Below are positions 4,801 through 5,189 of a stretch of 5,189 nucleotides of DNA, one piece after another. The notes below the pieces were generated by a model that saw only the letters and a program-made list of their open reading frames with translations, searched no databases and was not told the DNA's origin. Each line of letters starts with the position of its first letter. The first letter of the stretch is position 1. The DNA is taken from positions 1 through 5,189 of the forward strand of contig DMSR01000369.1 in the NCBI GenBank assembly GCA_003457145.1. Reading direction: 5' to 3'. The stretch is from Bacillus sp. (in: firmicutes). GTDB taxonomy: Bacteria; Bacillota; Bacilli; Bacillales; Cytobacillaceae. Made by a program: the position numbers and the translations under genes.

Positions 4801-5189
4801 TTAGAGTGATTTTAAGGCTTCCTCAATAGGTCTGTCACCAGCAACCAAATCAAAAGAACGGTTAAAAGTTTTCTTCTCTTTCAGGCTGGTCAATATTGTT
4901 TGAGCGACATCTTCTCTAGGAATGGACCCTCTTTCTAAACGTTCTGCTGCTGATACCATCCCTGTCCCTTGGTCATCAAGCAAACCGCCTGGTCTTATAA
5001 TCGTATAATTCAAGCTGCTTAACAGAAGGGCCCGATCAGCATAATGTTTAGCAGCGTAATATGGCTTGATTTCTTCAGACCAATTTTCTCTATTATTTGA
5101 TTGAAGGGCACTGACCATGACATATCTTTCTATCCCTGCTTTTTCGGCAGCCTCAATTGTTTTAACGGCACCATCAAGGTCGACTAACA
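4801..5189 (-). CDS. NAD(P)-binding SDR-type oxidoreductase, C-terminal part (5' end outside window)
   Basis: The frame is open through the right edge, giving about 128 C-terminal residues of a protein that in related families is near 210 aa. In visible numbering, VDLDGAVKTIEAAEKAGIERYVMVSA (split here as 2-14 and 15-27) leads to a serine in VSAL, then Y43-xxx-K47 within KPYYAAKH, the YxxxK pair of short-chain dehydrogenases. YTIIRPGGL at 61-69 and REDVAQTIL at 91-99 follow. This order is typical of the atypical SDR group with NAD(P)H-binding and NmrA/YhfK-like members. The N-terminal glycine-rich cofactor motif is outside the window. ATG 5118 is internal, since conserved sequence continues upstream. 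The substrate is unknown. A strong terminator follows directly, so it is the last gene of its transcript. Confidence 0.88.
   Translation of the reverse strand, partial: LVDLDGAVKTIEAAEKAGIERYVMVSALQSNNRENWSEEIKPYYAAKHYADRALLLSSLNYTIIRPGGLLDDQGTGMVSAAERLERGSIPREDVAQTILTSLKEKKTFNRSFDLVAGDRPIEEALKSL

Overview
The window reads as chromosomal DNA of a low-GC, endospore-forming member of the Bacillaceae (Bacillus or a close relative). The clues are AT-rich coding sequence, strong GGAGG-type ribosome binding sites, and four small proteins of the spore coat protein F (CotF) type grouped with a zinc alcohol dehydrogenase. From memory, this set of genes matches the yraG-yraF-adhB-yraE-yraD cluster of B. 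subtilis in content and approximate protein lengths. I could not run an alignment to confirm it.

Layout from left to right. Bases 1-404 hold the C-terminal end of an erythromycin esterase family protein cut by the left edge, followed by a small hairpin. Bases 523-2352 are a leftward three-gene operon: a 71-aa CotF-like protein (yraG-like), a 120-aa CotF-like protein (yraF-like) and a 378-aa zinc-dependent alcohol/aldehyde dehydrogenase (adhB-like), ending in a hairpin plus T-tract. Bases 2353-2492 are a 140-bp divergent control region with two inverted repeats and two candidate forespore-type (sigma-F/sigma-G) promoters. Bases 2493-3004 are a rightward pair of overlapping genes, a 69-aa (yraE-like) and a 101-aa (yraD-like) CotF-type protein, ending in a long hairpin. 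Bases 3150-4199 encode a small-conductance mechanosensitive channel (MscS family). A leftward gene for an 86-aa basic protein with a possible winged-helix fold converges on it (4221-4481). After about 260 bp with no supported gene, a near-ideal terminator (4744-4787) ends a leftward NAD(P)-binding SDR-type oxidoreductase that is cut by the right edge.

The core of the window is the CotF/dehydrogenase cluster. The short proteins of the two arms resemble each other, and so do the long ones, so the short-plus-long pair appears to have been duplicated and placed back to back around a shared control region. The dehydrogenase belongs to only one arm. The likely setting is sporulation, with an oxidoreductase co-expressed with small helical spore proteins. 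The flanking genes look like ordinary, separately transcribed chromosomal genes. I see no mobile element, CRISPR array, tRNA or rRNA.
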